A stretch of 64,000 nt of DNA from Antilocapra americana (GCA_007570785.1 ML661900.1:3321126-3385125), one strand, 5' to 3'. Counted from the stretch's first letter, positions 35,173-47,290 are shown. A program made the numbers and translations. The notes: generated by a model not told the origin, from the sequence alone.

Positions 35173-36232
35173 TTGGGTTGGCCAAAAAGTTCCTTTGGTT
35201 TTTTTAGTACAAATAAAAGACACATTTTTCATTTTCATCAAGAACTTTATTGAACAATGTATTCACCATTTTATTCTACTCTGCATGTGCGTGTGCTTAG
35301 TCATTCAGTTGTGTCTGATTCTCTGTGACCCCCATGGACAGAGGAGACAGCCAGACTCCCCTGTCCATAGTATTTCTAGGCAAGAATACTGGAATGGGGT
35401 TGCCATGTCCTCCTCCAGGGGATCTGCCCAACCTAGGGATCAAACCTCCATCTCTTATGTCTCCTACACTGGCAGGCAGATGCTTTACTACTGTGCCATC
35501 TGGGAAGCCCTTTTTTCTACTAACCTCTGTCATTTTTCAGGCAGCTTCATAATTCCATCTTCCCAAAGTTTATCTTTTTGAGCAAAGAACTGTTCCTGTG
35601 CCTTTAACAGTCTTTCAGAGAATTGGAATTGTTTTCCATTAAGAGAATTCTTTAAAGACTGAAATAAATGGACAGCTGAAGGTGCAATATGTGGTAAATA
35701 AGGTGGATGAATCAGAACTTCCCAGCCAAGTTGTAATGATTTTTCCCTGGTCATCAAACATGCGATCTTGCTTATCCTAATGGAAGACTATGCATTTTCT
35801 GCTGAGTAATTTCAGGCACTTTTTGTCAAGTGATGCCTTCAGTTGATCTAATATGGAGCAGTATTTGTTGACAGTAACCCTTTGGTTTTCTAGAAGGAGC
35901 TCATAACAGAGGACTTCCTTCCAGTCCCGCCATATATACAACATCACATTCTTTGGATGAAGACTGGCATTTGGTGTAGTTGATGGTGGTTCATTTCACT
36001 TGCCCCATGACCCCTTCGGCTCCACATTACTGTACAGTATCTACTTTTCATCACCCATCACAACTTGTTTTAAAAACTGAATGTTTTGTTATGTTTAAGT
36101 AGAGAACTACATGCAGAAACAGCATCAAAGAAGGTTGTTTTGTTTAAATTATGTGGAACCCAAACATGAAAGTGATTAACATAACCAAGCTGGTGCAAAT
36201 GATTGTCAATGCTTGATTTGGGTATCTTTAAA
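35173..36232 (-). mobile_element. Bovine-type mariner DNA transposon relic, split by a SINE
   Basis: Starts after a TA dinucleotide (35171-35172) with the mariner terminal sequence ttgggttggccaaaaagttc. The transposase is read on the minus strand. Its C-terminal part is open at 35757-35530 with the mariner motif HPPYLPHIAPS, but the catalytic Asp expected after APS is Ala (APSAVHLF). The rest is broken by stops. A Bov-tA (35281-35514) is inserted near the left end. The right end is lost at a CHR-type fragment and an old L1. Confidence 0.85.
35281..35514 (-). repeat. Bov-tA SINE nested in the mariner
   Basis: Reverse Bov-tA from ctgcatgtgcgtgtgcttag to tgggaagccc. Flanked by TTCTACT at 35274-35280 and 35515-35521. 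The mariner sequence resumes straight after it. Confidence 0.92.
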
Positions 36233-36285
36233 AATAATTTTATTTATTTTTGGCTGTGCTGGGTCTTCATTGCTGCTCTTTTTGT
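36233..36285 (-). repeat. CHR-type SINE fragment
   Basis: Short piece with tttatttatttttggctgtgctgggtcttcat-like text, the poly-T-side end of the SINE type at 23349. Confidence 0.55.
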
Positions 36286-36289
36286 TGGT

Positions 36290-36676
36290 TTTGATTTTAA
36301 CAACAGCTTTCTTGAGATGTAATTATATACCATTTCATGTATATAAATTTTTTACCATATTCACAGAGTTGTGAAAGCCACAGTTAATTTCAGAATATTT
36401 TCATCACTTGCAAAAGAAACTTCACACTCTTAGGCTATCAAATCCCTGTTACCCCATCCCATCAGCCCTGAGAAATGACTGATCCACTTTTTATCTATGA
36501 ATTTGCCTGTAACGGACATTCTGTATAAATGGAACAATAAAATCTGCTGCCTTTTGAGACTTAGGATTAGAATTTGTAACTTTGTTTGTCCATTTAAGAA
36601 ACTGCCACGCTATTTTCCAAAGTGACTACCTCACTTTATGCTCCCACCAGCAGTGTGTTATTGCACTCTGATTTTG
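36290..36676 (-). repeat. Old L1 3' part, reverse
   Basis: Old L1M-type text in reverse orientation: cttgagatgtaattatatac, ttcacagagttgtg, gaatttgcctg, ctcccaccagcagtgt. The BovB is inserted at its right end. Confidence 0.65.
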
Positions 36677-36687
36677 ACATCTCTGTT

Positions 36688-39600
36688 CAGTTCAATTCAG
36701 TTCAGTTCAGTTCAGTTGTTCAGTCGTGTCCGACTCTTTGTGACCCCACAGCACTCCAGGCCTCCCTGTCCATTACCAACTCCTGGAGTCCACCCAAACT
36801 CATGTCCATCGAGTCGGTGATGCCATCCAGCCATCTCATCCTCTGTCGTCCCCTTCTCCTCCTGCCCCCAGTCTTTCCCAGCATCAGGGTCTTTTCCAAT
36901 GAGTCAACTCTTCACATCAGGTGGCCATAGTTTTGGAGTTTCAGCTCCAACATCAGTCCTTCCAATGAACACCCAGGACTGATCTCCTTTAGGATGGACA
37001 GGTTGGCTCTCCTTGCAGTCCAAGGGACTCTCAAGAGTCTTCTCCAACATCACAGTTCAAAAGCATCACAGCTTTCTTCACAGTCCAACTCTCACATCCA
37101 TACATGGCTACTGGAAAAACCATAGCCTTGACTAGATGGACCTTTGTTGGCAAAGTAATGTCTCTGCTTTTCAATACGCTGTCTAAAGTGGTCATAATTT
37201 TCCTTCCAAGGAGTAAGTGTCTTTTAATTTCATGGCTGCAATCACCATCTGCAGTAATTTTGGAGCCAAAAAAGAAAAGAAAAGAAAAGTCTGCCACTGT
37301 TCCCACTGTTTCCCCATCTATTTCCCATCAAGTGATGGGATCAGATGCCATGATCTTAGTTTTCTGAATGTTGAGCTTTAAGCCAACTTTTTCACTCCCC
37401 TCTTTCACTTTCATCAAAAGGCTTTTTAGTTCCTCTTCACTTTCTGCCATAAGGGTGGCATCATCTGCATATCTGAAGTTATTGATATTTCTCCCGGCAA
37501 TCTTGATTCCAACTTGTGCTTCCTCCAGCCCAGCATTTCTCATGATGTAGTCTGCATATAAGTTAAATAAGCAGGGTGAAAATATACAGCCTTGATGCAC
37601 TCCTTTTCCTATTTGGAACCGGTCTGTTGTTCCACGTCCAGTTCTAACTATTGCTTCCTGACCTGCATACAGGTTTCTCAAGAGGCAGGTCAGGTGATCT
37701 GGTATGCCAATCTCTTTCAGAATTTTCCACAGTTTATTGTGATCCACACAGTCAAAGGCTTTGGCATAGTCAATAAAGCAGAAATAGATGTTTCTCTGAA
37801 ACTCTATTGCTTTCTTGATGATCCAGCAGATGTTGGCAATTTGATCTCTGGTTCCTCTGCCTTTTCTAAAACAGCTTGAACATCTAGGAGTTCACAGTTC
37901 ACATATTGCTGAAGCCTGGCTTGGAGAATTTTGAGGATTACTTTACTAGCGTGTGAGATGAGTGCAATTGTGTGGTAGTTTGAGCATTCTTTGGCATTGC
38001 CTTTCTTTGGGATTGGAATGAAAACTGACCTTTTCCAGTCCTGTGGCTACTGGTGAGTTTTCCAAATATGCTGGCATATTGAGTGAAGCATTCTCACAGC
38101 ATCATCTTTCAGGATTTGAAATAGCTCAACTGGAATTCCATCACCTCCATTAGCTTTGTTCATAGTGATGCTTTCTAAGGCCCACTTGACATCACATTCC
38201 AGGATGTCTGGCTCTAGATGAGTGATCACACCATCGTGATTATCTGGGTCATGAAGATCTTTTTTGTACACTTCTGTGTATTCTTGCCTCCTCTTCTTAA
38301 TATCCATACCATTTCTGTCCTTTATTGAGCCCATCTTTGCATGAAAGGTTCCCTTGGTATCTCTAATTTTCTTGAAGAGATCTCTAGTCTTTCCCATTCT
38401 GTTGTTTTCCTCTATTTTTTTTTTTTTGCATTGATCATTGAGGAAGGCTTTCTTATCTCTCCTTGCTATTCTTTGGAACTCTTCATTCAGATGGGTATGT
38501 CTTTCCTTTTCTCCCTTGCTTGTCGCTTCTCTTCTTTTCACAGCTATTTGTAAGACCTCTTGAGACAGCCATTTTGCTTTTCTTTTCCATGGGGATGGTC
38601 TTGATCACTGTCTCCTGTACAATGTCACAAACCTCCATCCATAGTTCATCAGGCACTCTGTCTATCAGATCTAGTCCCTTGAACGTATTTCTCATTTCCA
38701 CTGTATAATCATAAGGGATTTTATTTAGGTCATACCTGAATGGTCTAGTGGTTTTCCCTACTTTTTTTCCTTCAATTTAAACCTGAATTTGGCAATAAGG
38801 AGTTCATGATCTGAGCCACAGTCAGCTCCCGGTCTTGTTTTTGCTGACTGTATAGAGTTTCTTCATCTTTGGCTCCAAAGAATATAATCAATTTGATTTC
38901 GGTGTTGACCATCTGGTGATGTCCAGGTGTAGAGTCTTCTCTTGTGTCGTTGGAAGAGGGTGTTTGCTATGACCAGTGCGTTCTCCTGGCAAAACTCTAT
39001 TAGCCTTTGCCCTGCTTCATTCTATACTCCAAGGCCAAATTTGCCTGTTACTCCAGGTGTTTCTTGACTTCCTACTTTTGCATTCCAGTCCCCTATAATG
39101 AAAAGCACATCTTTTTTGGGTGTTAGTTCTAAAAGGTCTTGTAGGTCTTCATAGGACCATTCAATTTCAGCTTCTTCAGCATTACTGGTTGGGGCACAGG
39201 CTTGGATTACCATGATATTGAATGGTTTGCCTTGGAAACCAACAGAAATCATTCTATCATTTTTGAGATTGCATCCAAGTACTGCATTTTGGACTCTTTT
39301 GTTGACCATGATGGCTACTCTATTTCTTCAAAGGGGATCCTGCCCACAGTAGTAGATATAATGGTCATCTGAGTTAAAAATCACCCATTCCAGTCCATCT
39401 TAGTTCACTGATTCCTAGAATGTCGACGTTCACTCTTGCCATCTCCTGTTTGACCACTTCCAATTTGCTTTGATTCATGGACCTAACATTCCAGGATCCT
39501 GTGCAATATTGCTCTTTACAGCGTCAGACCTTGCTTCTATCACCAGTCACATCCACAACTGGGTGTTGTTTTTTCTTTGGCTCCATCCCTTCATTCTTTC

Positions 39601-40135
39601 TGGAGTTATTTCTGCACTGATCTCCAGTAGCATATTGGGCACCTACCAATCTGGGAGTTCCTCTTTCAGTATCCTATCATTTTGCCTTTTCAGACTGTTC
39701 CTGGGGTTCTCAAGGCAAGAATACTGAAATGGTTTGCCATTCCCTTCTCCAGTGGACCACATTCTGTCAGACCTCTCCACCATGACCCTTCCATCTTGGG
39801 TGGCCCCACACCACATGGCTTAGCTTCATTGAATCAGACAAGCTGTGGTCCGTGTGATCAGATTGGCTAAGTGTCTGTGATTATGGTTTCAGTGTGTCTG
39901 CCCTCTGATGCCCTCTCGCAACACCTACCATCTTACTTGGGTTTCTCTTACCTTGGACGTGGGGTATCTCTTCACAGCTTCTCCAGCAAAGCGCAGCCAC
40001 TGCTCCTTACCTTGAATGAGGGGTATCTCCTCATGGCCACCCTTCCTGACCTTGAACATGGAGTAGCTCCTCTGGGCCCTCCTGCGCCTGTGCAGCCACC
40101 ACTCCTTGGACATGGGGTAGATCCTCTCAGCTGCC
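36688..40135 (-). mobile_element. Nearly full-length BovB LINE (RTE clade)
   Basis: About 3.45 kb in reverse orientation. Read on the minus strand, it runs from a GC-richer 5' region with repeated 'cttgga/aacatgg.gta' units (about 39930-40135), through an endonuclease piece (39309-39022, with the GDWNAKVG motif) and a spacer, to the reverse transcriptase (37747-37328, with the YADD active site). The 3' end is the ACTGA-type tail (36688-36720). The frame is broken by several shifts, so it is dead. Flanked by ACATCTCTGTT (36677-36687) and ACATTTCTGTT (40136-40146), a target-site duplication with one change. Confidence 0.92.
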
Positions 40136-40264
40136 ACATTTCTGTTACATTCCATTATTTGTGGCCTTTGCTGTGTTGCCACAATACAAACATTGCACCA
40201 TGCTCCTGGGTCCAGTTTGAGCCTTAGGTTGTTATTGACCTTACGTTATTGTTTTGTATTTAAT

Positions 40265-40405
40265 ATATGTGACACTCACCACCCCAAATGAATTGTAAAC
40301 TCCTTTGGGGCAGATCTCATGTTTTGCCATACTCGTATCTCCTTCATCACATGGTGAAGTGCCAGGCAGGCAACAGGTGCTCATTAAATAAACACTGATG
40401 GTCTG
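40265..40405 (+). repeat. L2-like 3' end
   Basis: L2/MIR-type end: attgtaaactcctttggggcag through gtgctcattaaataaacact. Confidence 0.5.
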
Positions 40406-40530
40406 ACGAGCTAACAGGAAGTTGTCAGCAATCATGAAAGGAGAAAAAAAAGAAATAGAAAGAAAAAGGAAAGGAAAAGAGTAAGTCAAGGAGATAAAAG
40501 GGAGGAAGGAGTTTGGGGTGACAGGGAAAG

Positions 40531-40649
40531 TTAGAACCTAATCATTGTCTTCAAAAGAAGGTAGGACAAAATATAAAAAATACAAAGAGAGGCGAAAGAG
40601 GTAGGGACGGAGATCCGTCCCGGGAAGGGAGTATTAGAACCTAATCATT
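40531..40649. repeat. Direct repeats flanking a purine-rich core with a palindrome
   Basis: TTAGAACCTAATCATT occurs exactly at 40531-40546 and 40634-40649. The 87 bases between them are purine-rich and contain the inverted repeat GGGACGGA-GA-TCCGTCCC (40604-40621). No repeat family is recognised. It could be a small insertion with a 16-base target duplication or a decayed tandem duplication. Confidence 0.7.
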
Positions 40650-40744
40650 TGAATTTTAAATGTTATAATGAAAGGTCGGGTGTCAAAAAGTTCATTCTTT
40701 TGCTTCTTCTTGAAAAAGCAACTTTCTTGTTGTGAGGTTTTCAC

Positions 40745-40830
40745 ATGCCAAAGAATGAAGTTGGAGCCCTTCCTCACACCATATGTAAAAATTAACTCAA
40801 AATGGGTCATTGAGAGATGGTGTGAATAAG
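40745..40830 (+). repeat. L1 ORF2 fragment
   Basis: Short L1 ORF2 text: ccaaagaatgaagttggagc, then acaccatatgtaaaaattaa and actcaaaatgggtcattga. Confidence 0.55.
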
Positions 40831-41004
40831 TCCTTATGGTTCTGGAAGACCCTGACTAGGCCCTGTAACTGAAGAGTTAAATAGTGGCCAGTTCATCTAG
40901 AGTAGTTTGTTGGGAACTGTGAGTGGGGTGAGGTGGTGTTTAGCTAGATGATATAGTTGTCAACTGGATAGTTATTTTTTTTTTTGTTAGCGCTTATAAA
41001 TCAA

Positions 41005-41352
41005 AGGCTTTAAAAGTTCTCAAGAGTCCCTTGGATGGCAAGGAAATCAAACCTGTCAATCCTAAAGGAAATCAACCCTGAATATTCATTGGAAGGACTG
41101 ATGCTGAAGCTGAAACACTAATACTTTGGCCACCTGATGCAAAGAGCTGACTTATTGGAAAAGACGCTGATGCTAGAAAAGATTGAGGTCAGGAGGAAAG
41201 GGGGGTGACAGAGGATGAGATGGTTGGACAGCACCACCAACTCAACAGACATGAGTTTGAGCAGGCTTCAGGAGGTGGTGATGGACAGGGAATCCTGGTG
41301 TGCCACAGTCCGTGGGGTCGCAAAGAGTCAGACAAGACTTAGCGACTTAACA
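41005..41352 (+). repeat. BovB LINE 3' end
   Basis: Forward 3' end of BovB, from ttctcaagagtcccttgga to gacaagacttagcgacttaac. More diverged than the copy at 26828. Confidence 0.88.
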
Positions 41353-42015
41353 ACAATGATGACAAATAAATCAAAGGAGCACCAACTTATGAACAGCATG
41401 ACAAGATATTCACCTCTAAGGATGTGAGTAAGGAGTACAAAAGCCATCTCATAAGCCATTTTGGAAAGATCTAGTTGAATCCCAAATCTTATTTTATTCT
41501 GGACTAGAAGGCAAGATGCAATCATTTCTTCTCTTCTCTATATATGGAACACTTAAATGGTTCCTCAAACATTTTGGAGGGTTAGTCTCTTACACCACAT
41601 TAATATAAGGCATTTCAAGGGGTTTTCACTATTATTTTCAATTCTTATTGTTAATTGTCAGCTCTTATAAAGCCTATTTTGTTAAATTATATTATCCTTG
41701 AAAGTTAAACATTTCATCCATTTATTCTTGGATTTCAGCAAACTCTCTTTTATGTCTTTAATTCCACTCACAAAAAGTATAAATTTTTTGAAAATTAAAA
41801 TAGCTCTAACATTTTTGTATTTCCCAAGAATGAATGTTTCATTTTTCCACATTAATCCTTCTCTTCCTTTCTTGGAGTTGTTTTGTTATTTTTCTAATTT
41901 TGTGAATAGCAGGCTTAATTTAAATACACTTAAAGTCAATACTTTACTTGTTAATAAATTATAATAGAATTAATATTCTGATGTAAACTTTGTGCTTTGG
42001 CTATCTGCCAATGGT

Positions 42016-42030
42016 TCTTACATGTTTTTA
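42016..42030. repeat. Target-site duplication, left copy, of the young L1
   Basis: TCTTACATGTTTTTA, identical to 45644-45658. Confidence 0.9.
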
Positions 42031-45000
42031 TTTTTATTTTTTTTTATTTTTTTATTTTTTATTTATTTATTATTATTTTTTTTAATTGTTTTTGCCATAC
42101 ATTGTCATGATATCACCATGGTCTACATATGCTTCCCCTCCGGAACCCCCCCCCCCCCTCCCCCCCCCCCCCCCCCAGGAAATCTTGCCGCACCAGCCCC
42201 GAGCATCAGTCCTCGGCTGGCGATTGATTAGACATATGAAAATTAACATGCTTCAATGCCCTTCTCCCATATCATCCCACCCTTACCCTCATCCACAAAG
42301 TCCACGAGTCTATTCTATACATCTGCGTTCCTTTTGCTGTCTCGTATGTTGGGTTCTCGTTACCGTCTTTCTAAATTCCATATATATGCGTTAATATACT
42401 ATATTGTTGTTTTTGCTTCTGGCTTATTTCACTCTGGATAATGGGCTCCAGTTTCGTCCATCTGAGTAGAATTGCTTCAAATGAATTTTTTTTTAATGCT
42501 GAGTAATATTCCATTGTGTATATGTACCACAGCTTTCTTATCCATTCGTCAGTTGATGGGCATCTAGGTTGCTTCCATGTCCTGGCTATTGTAAACAATG
42601 CAGCGATGAACATTGGGGTACATGTGGCTCTTTCAATTCTGGTTTCCTCGGTGTATATGCCCAGCAGTGGGATTGCTGGGTCATATGGCAGGTCTATTTG
42701 CAGCTTTTTAAGGAACCTCCACACTGTTTTCCATAGTGGTTGTACTAGTTTGCATTCCCACCAACAGTGTAAGAGGGTTCCCTTTTCTCCACATCCTCTC
42801 CAGCATTTATTGCTTGTAGACTTTTGGATGGCAGCCATTCTGACTGGTGTAAAGTGGTACCTCATTGTAGTTTTGATTTGCATTTCTCTGATAATGAGTG
42901 ATGTTGAACATCTTTTCATGTGTTTGTTAGCCATTTTTATATCTTCTTTGGAGAAATGTCTGTTAAGTTCTTTGGCCCACTTTTTAATTGGGTTGTTTAT
43001 TTTTCTAGAATGGAGCTGCAGGAGTTGTTTGTATATTTTTGAGATTAATTGTTTGTCTGTTGTTTCATTGGCTATTATTTTCTCCCATTCTGAAGGCTGT
43101 CTTTTCACCTTGCTTATAGTTTCCTTTGTTGTGCAAAAGCTTTTAATTTTAATTAGGTCCCATTTGTTTATTTGTGCTTTTATTTCCAATATTCTGGGAG
43201 GTGGGTCATGGAGTATCCCGCTTTGGGTTATGGCAGAGAGTGTTTTGCCTATGTTATCCTCTAGGAGTTTTATAGTTTCTGGTCTTATGCTTAGATCTTT
43301 GATCCATTTTGAGTTTATCTTTGTGTATGGTGTTAGAAAGTGATCTAGTTTCATTCTTTTACAAGTGGCTGTCCAGTTTTCCCAGCACCACTTGTTAAAG
43401 AGGTTGTCTTTTCTCCATTGTATATTCTTGCCTCCTTTGTCAAAGATAAGGTGTCCATAGATGCATGGATTTATCTCTGGGCTTTCTATTCTGTTCCATT
43501 GATCTATGTTTCTGTCTTTGTGCCAGTACCATACTGTCTTAATGACTGTGGATTTGTAGTATAGCCTAAAGTCCGGAGGTTGATTCCGCCCGTTCCATTC
43601 TTCTTTCTCAAGATTGCTTTGGCTATACGAGGTTTTTTGTATTTCCATACAAATTGAGAAATTATTTGTTCTAATTCTTTGAAAAAGACCTCTGGTAGCT
43701 TGATAGGAATTGCATTGAATCTATAGATTGCTTTGGGTAGTATACTCATTTTCACTATGTTGATTCTTCCAATCCACGAACACGGCACATTTCTCCATCT
43801 GTTTGTGTCCTCCTTGATTTCTTTCATCAGTGTTTTATAGTTTTCTATATACAAGTCTTTTGATTCTTTAGGTAGAAATACTCCTAAGTATTTTATTCTT
43901 TTTGTTTCGATGGTGAATGGAATTGTTTCCTTAATTTCTCTTTCTGATTTCTCACTGTTAGTGTATAGGAATGCCAGGGATTTCTGTGTGTTGATTTTGT
44001 ATCCTGAAACTTTGCTATATTCACTGATTAGCTCTAGTAATTTTCTCGTAGAGTCTTTAGGGTTTTCAATATAGAGGATCATGTCATCTGCAAACAGAGA
44101 GAGTTTTACTTCTTCTTTTCCAATCTGGATTCCTTTGATTTCTTTATCTGCTCTGATTGCTGTGGCCAAGACTTCCAAGACTATGTTGAAAAGTAGTGGT
44201 GAGAGTGGGCACCCTTGTCTTGTTCCTGATTTCAGGGGGAATGCTTCCAGCTTTTCACCATTGAGGATAATGTTTGCTGTGGGTTTGTCATATATAGCTT
44301 TTATTATGTTGAGGTATGTTCCTTCTATTCCTACTTTTTGGAGGGTTTTTATCATAAATGGATGTTGAATTTTGTCAAAGGCTTTCTCTGCATCTATTGA
44401 GATAATCATGTGATTTTTATTTTTCAATTTGTTAATGTGGTGTATTACATTGATTGATTTACGAATATTGAAGAAACCTTGCATCCCTGGGATAAAGCCT
44501 ACTTGATCATGATGTATGATCTTTTTGATGTGTTGTTGGATTCTATTTGCTAGAATTTTGTTGAGGATTTTTGCATCTAAGTTCATCAGTGATATTGGCC
44601 TGTAGTTTTCTTTTTTTGTGGCATCTTTGTCGGGTTTTGGAATTAGGGTGATTGTGGCCTCAAAGAATGAGTTTGGAAGTTTACCTTCCTCTGCAATTTT
44701 CTGGAAGAGTTTGAGTAGAATAGGTGTTAGCTCTTCTCTAAATTTTTGGTAGAATTCAGCTGTGAAGCCATCTGGTCCTGGGCTTTTGTTTTTTGGAAGA
44801 TTTCTGATTACGGTTTCAATTTCCGTGCTTGTGATGGGTCTATTAATATTATCTATCTCTTCCTGGTTTAGTCTTGGAAAGTTGTACTTTTCTAGGAATT
44901 TGTCCATTTCATCCAAATTGTCCAGTTTATTTGCATATAGTTGCTGATAATAGTCTCTTATGATCCTTTGTATTTCTGTGTTTTCTGTTGTGATCTCTCC

Positions 45001-45643
45001 ATTTTCATTTCTAATTCTGTTGATTTGGTTCTTCTCCCTTTGTTTCTTGATGAGTCTGGCTAATGGTTTGTCAATTTTATTTATCTTCTCAAAGAACCAG
45101 CTTTTGGCTTGGTTGATTTTTGCTATGGTCACTTTTGTTTCCTTTGCATTTATTTCTGCCCTGATCTTTAAGATTTCTTTCCTTCTACTAGACCTGGGCT
45201 TCTGCATCTCTTCCTTTTCTAGTTGCTTTAGGTGTAAAGTCAGGTCATTTATTTGATTTTTTTTCTTGTTTCCTGAGGTGAGCTTGTATTGCTATGAACT
45301 TTCCCCTTAGCATTGCTTTCACAGTGTCCCATAGGTTTTGGGCTGTTGTGTTTTCATTTTCATTCGTTTCCATGCATAACTGAATTTCAGTTTTGATTTC
45401 TTCTGTGATTTGTTGGTTATTCAGCAGTGTGTTGTTGAGCCTCCATATGTTGGAAGTTTTGAAAGGTTTTCTCCTATAATTGATATCTAATCTCACTGCA
45501 TTGTGGTCAGAAAAGATGCTTGGGATGATTTCAATATTTTTGAATTTATCAAGGTTAGATTTATGACCCAGGATGTGATCTATTCTGGAGAAGGTCCCGT
45601 GTGCACTTGAGAAAAAGGTGAAATTCCTTGTTTTGGGGTGGAA
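42031..45643 (-). mobile_element. Young 5'-truncated bovine L1 (ORF2 and 3' UTR)
   Basis: 3.6 kb in reverse orientation. The T-rich stretch at 42031-42083 is the reversed tail, followed by the 3' UTR, which contains a C13-T-C17 tract (42146-42176). ORF2 begins in the endonuclease region at about 45640 and continues through the RT domain (open 45207-43504; FADD active site; PGPDGF and [12 protein letters not shown] motifs) and the C-terminal domain (open 43648-42371). Two single-base faults break the frame. One is an extra base in the T8 run at 45257-45264. The other is a one-base loss near 43577, in the codons before PDFRLYY. A perfect 15-base target-site duplication bounds it, so it is recent. 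It cannot mobilise itself, lacking ORF1 and the 5' UTR. Confidence 0.95.
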
Positions 45644-45658
45644 TCTTACATGTTTTTA
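45644..45658. repeat. Target-site duplication, right copy, of the young L1
   Basis: TCTTACATGTTTTTA, identical to 42016-42030. Confidence 0.9.
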
Positions 45659-45779
45659 ATATTGGTATTTTTCTAGATAATGTGCAATTTTATTTTGGGA
45701 TAAAATAAAATTGGGAAAAAATGAGCAACTGCTTATCCCAATATGATAAGAGGTTTTTAAAACAGCAAATGATGGCATA

Positions 45780-45865
45780 CTATATTAAATTAAAACCTGT
45801 TATTTCCATACAGCAGAAACTAACACAACATTGTGGAACAACTATACTCCAGTAAAAAAAAATTT
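45780..45865 (+). repeat. L1 3' tail end
   Basis: Short L1 3' end: cagcagaaactaacacaaca, ctatactccagta, then an A run. Confidence 0.65.
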
Positions 45866-45889
45866 AACCTCATCATTTCCTTTTGCTCA

Positions 45890-47045
45890 AAATTTTAAAG
45901 AAATGGACCATCGACCTAAATGTAATAGTTAAAACAATGAAACTCTTGGAAAAAAATAAATAAATCTTTATGATCGTGGGTTAGGTAAAGCCTTCTTAGA
46001 TATGACATCAAAAGCATAAGCAACAACAGAAAACATTGATAAATTGGACTTCATCAATACTTAAAAGTTTTGTGCTTCAAAGGACACCACCAAGGAACTG
46101 AAAAGACATCCCAGAGAATGGGAAAAATATTTGTAAGTCATATATCTGATAAAGTATTTGGACCCAGAATATATAAAGAACTCTTCCAACTCAAAAAGGC
46201 AACCCAATTTTTAAAACAAGCAAAGGATCTGAATAAACTTTTCCCCAAAGAATGTATACAAATGTGTTCAAGTGCCAATAAGCACATGAAAAAACACTCA
46301 ATATTGGTCATCAAGGAAATGCAAATCCAAACAACAGTGAGATACCACTTCAACCACACTAGAATGACTGTAATCAAAAAGACAAATAAGAATAAGTGCT
46401 GATGAGGTTGTGGGGAAACTGGAAACCTCACACATTGACGGGAGGAACCCTCATAAGTGATGTAACTTGTTTGGCAAACAATTTGGCAGTTCTTCAAAAT
46501 GTTTATCATATTGCCATATGACCTAGAAATCTCATTCCTAGGTATATGCCCAAGAGAAATAAAAACATATTCACACAAATCTTGTACATAAATGCTCATA
46601 GCAATATAATTCATAAGAGCTGAAAACTGAAAGCAACCCAAATGTCCACCAACTGATGAGTGAATAAATAAAATGTGATCTATCTTACAATAGACAATTA
46701 TTCAGTAATAAAAAAGAATAAAATACTGACACAGTACAGCATAGATGAACCCTAAAAATATTGTGCTAAGTGAAAGAAACCAGTTACAAAAGACCACATA
46801 TTATATGGTTCTATGTATATAAAATGTCCTGAATAGGGAAATCTACAGAGATAGAAAGTGGATTAGTGGTTGCCTATGGCTGAGGGCAAGTGAGGCAAGT
46901 GACTGCTACTGGGTATGGAGTTTGGGGAGAGGGTAATGGAAACGTCTACAAGTGAGGGAAGTGATGGTCATGCAACTCTATGAATGTACTAAAAACATCA
47001 CACTGTACACTTTAAATATGTAAATTATACAGTATATAGAGTCAC
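45890..47045 (+). repeat. Old L1 ORF2 C-terminus and 3' UTR
   Basis: Forward old L1M-type copy. A 110-codon open piece (46070-46402) reads like the L1 ORF2 C-terminal domain (e.g. NKHMKKHSILVIKEMQIQTT). It is followed by 3' UTR text (attagtggttgcctatggct). Diverged, dead. Confidence 0.8.
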
Positions 47046-47124
47046 ACACACATCATTAGAATATAAGGATGAGGGACATTATGATAAGTCCTCTCATTTA
47101 TTTTCTGTTTAAAAAAAAACATTC

Positions 47125-47290
47125 AGGAACTTTCCTGGTGGCCCAGAGATTAAGGCTTCACCTTCCAGTGCAGGGGGTGCAGTTTCCATCCCTGGTCAGA
47201 GAATTAAGATCCCACTTGTCTTGAGACCTAAATAAAAAAAAAAACCCATAAAATAGGAGCAATATTGTAACAAATTCAAAAGACTTTAAA
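47125..47290 (+). repeat. CHR-2-type tRNA SINE, forward
   Basis: aactttcctggtggcccag start, agaattaagatcccacttgt, then an A run and the tail gcaatattgtaacaaattc. Same family as 22626-22772. Confidence 0.82.

Noticed and set aside
42516..43343. 275-codon plus-strand frame (and its near copy on the minus strand at 53452-52757)
   Set aside because: Complementary-strand shadow of L1 ORF2. Its presence in both L1 copies is due to shared ancestry.
42371..45207. Two long minus-strand open frames (425 and 567 codons)
   Set aside because: They are halves of L1 ORF2, not a host gene; the overlap reflects a single-base fault.
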